DNA of 6,060 bases. It comes from Desulfobacterales bacterium C00003106 (GTDB lineage Bacteria; Desulfobacterota; Desulfobacteria; Desulfobacterales; C00003106). Of this stretch, positions 5,917-6,060 are shown piece by piece (position 1 is the stretch's first letter; each line of letters starts with the position of its first letter). Location of the stretch: positions 1-6,060 of the forward strand of contig MAXM01000226.1 in assembly GCA_001751015.1 (NCBI GenBank), read 5' to 3'. Under the pieces are notes generated by a model. It saw nothing but the letters and a program-made list of their open reading frames with translations. It was not told the origin of the DNA and ran no database searches. The translations under genes were made by a program, and so were the position numbers.

Positions 5917-6060
5917 CGACATCCTCCATTTTGTAGTTTACACTTTTTCGACCTGTACGGTTAGGAACGGGGACGAAATAACTTTCCCAAGTAGGCGCAT
6001 AGATTTGGGTCAAATTTGTTCGATCTCAAATCACAAAAGTTGATGGAATAGTAAGCTATT
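5900..6060. other. Noncoding, repeat-derived 3' spacer
   Basis: The last 161 bases hold no credible gene on either strand. They contain the rest of the heptad repeat, an AT-rich stretch with a small TGTA-GTT-TACA hairpin (5932-5942), the second copy of the 16-base motif (5965-5980), and a loose inverted repeat GATTTG/CAAATC (6002-6007 and 6027-6032, with the palindrome CAAATTTG between). No hairpin followed by a T-run is present, so I cannot name a terminator for the operon. Confidence 0.5.
5965..5980 (+). repeat. 16-base motif GAACGGGGAYGAAATA, copy 2
   Basis: GAACGGGGACGAAATA lies in the noncoding tail and matches copy 1 (4755-4770) at 15 of 16 positions; the flanks do not match. The extended form here, with ACTTTCCCAAG after it, resembles dispersed intergenic repeats (REP-like, read as TTATTTCGTCCCCGTTCC on the other strand) that I recall from related genomes. 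This is memory, not a search. Confidence 0.45.

Noticed and set aside
5882..5923. CRISPR-like array at the 3' end
   Set aside because: The units are seven bases with no spacers; it is a simple degenerate tandem repeat.
4955..6013. Long open frame of 352 codons on the - strand
   Set aside because: It lies antisense over the adaptor gene, whose family match is clear, and its product has no domain I recognise; the start runs through repeat DNA.

Overview
The window looks like chromosomal DNA from a Gram-negative, probably Desulfobacterota (old Deltaproteobacteria) or related anaerobe. This rests on three things: the kinase core (an AHDFNN H-box followed by a LLGFARGGKY stretch, a style I associate with that group), a periplasmic adaptor protein that implies an outer membrane, and a heptad-type intergenic repeat that I recall from such genomes. 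The assignment is inference; no rRNA or other marker is present.

Layout, all genes on the + strand. Positions 1-299 are the 3' end of proC (pyrroline-5-carboxylate reductase, proline biosynthesis). Positions 300-466 are a gap with a perfect TATAAT box and a strong Shine-Dalgarno but no gene. Positions 467-5899 hold four tightly packed genes that look like one operon: a 916-residue soluble hybrid sensor histidine kinase (REC-PAS-PAS-PAS-HisKA-HATPase-REC), a 383-residue 12-TM major facilitator transporter that overlaps the kinase stop by ATGA, a 129-residue exported protein of unknown function one base downstream, and a 373-residue RND-type periplasmic adaptor (HlyD/AcrA family) 21 bases further on. 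Positions 5900-6060 are noncoding and repeat-like: a degenerate 7-base tandem repeat runs from inside the adaptor 3' end into the spacer, followed by a second copy of a 16-base motif also found at the junction before the adaptor gene.

The kinase presumably senses an intracellular or redox cue and passes phosphate through its C-terminal receiver to an unseen partner. The MFS protein, the exported protein and the adaptor look like an export or envelope module made together with it. No DNA-binding response regulator, RND pump or outer-membrane channel lies in the window, so the output of the kinase and the partner of the adaptor are open. I see no CRISPR array, tRNA, rRNA or intact mobile element. 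The most unusual things are the operon combination, the unknown exported protein, and the repeat that supplies the last codons and stop of the adaptor gene.
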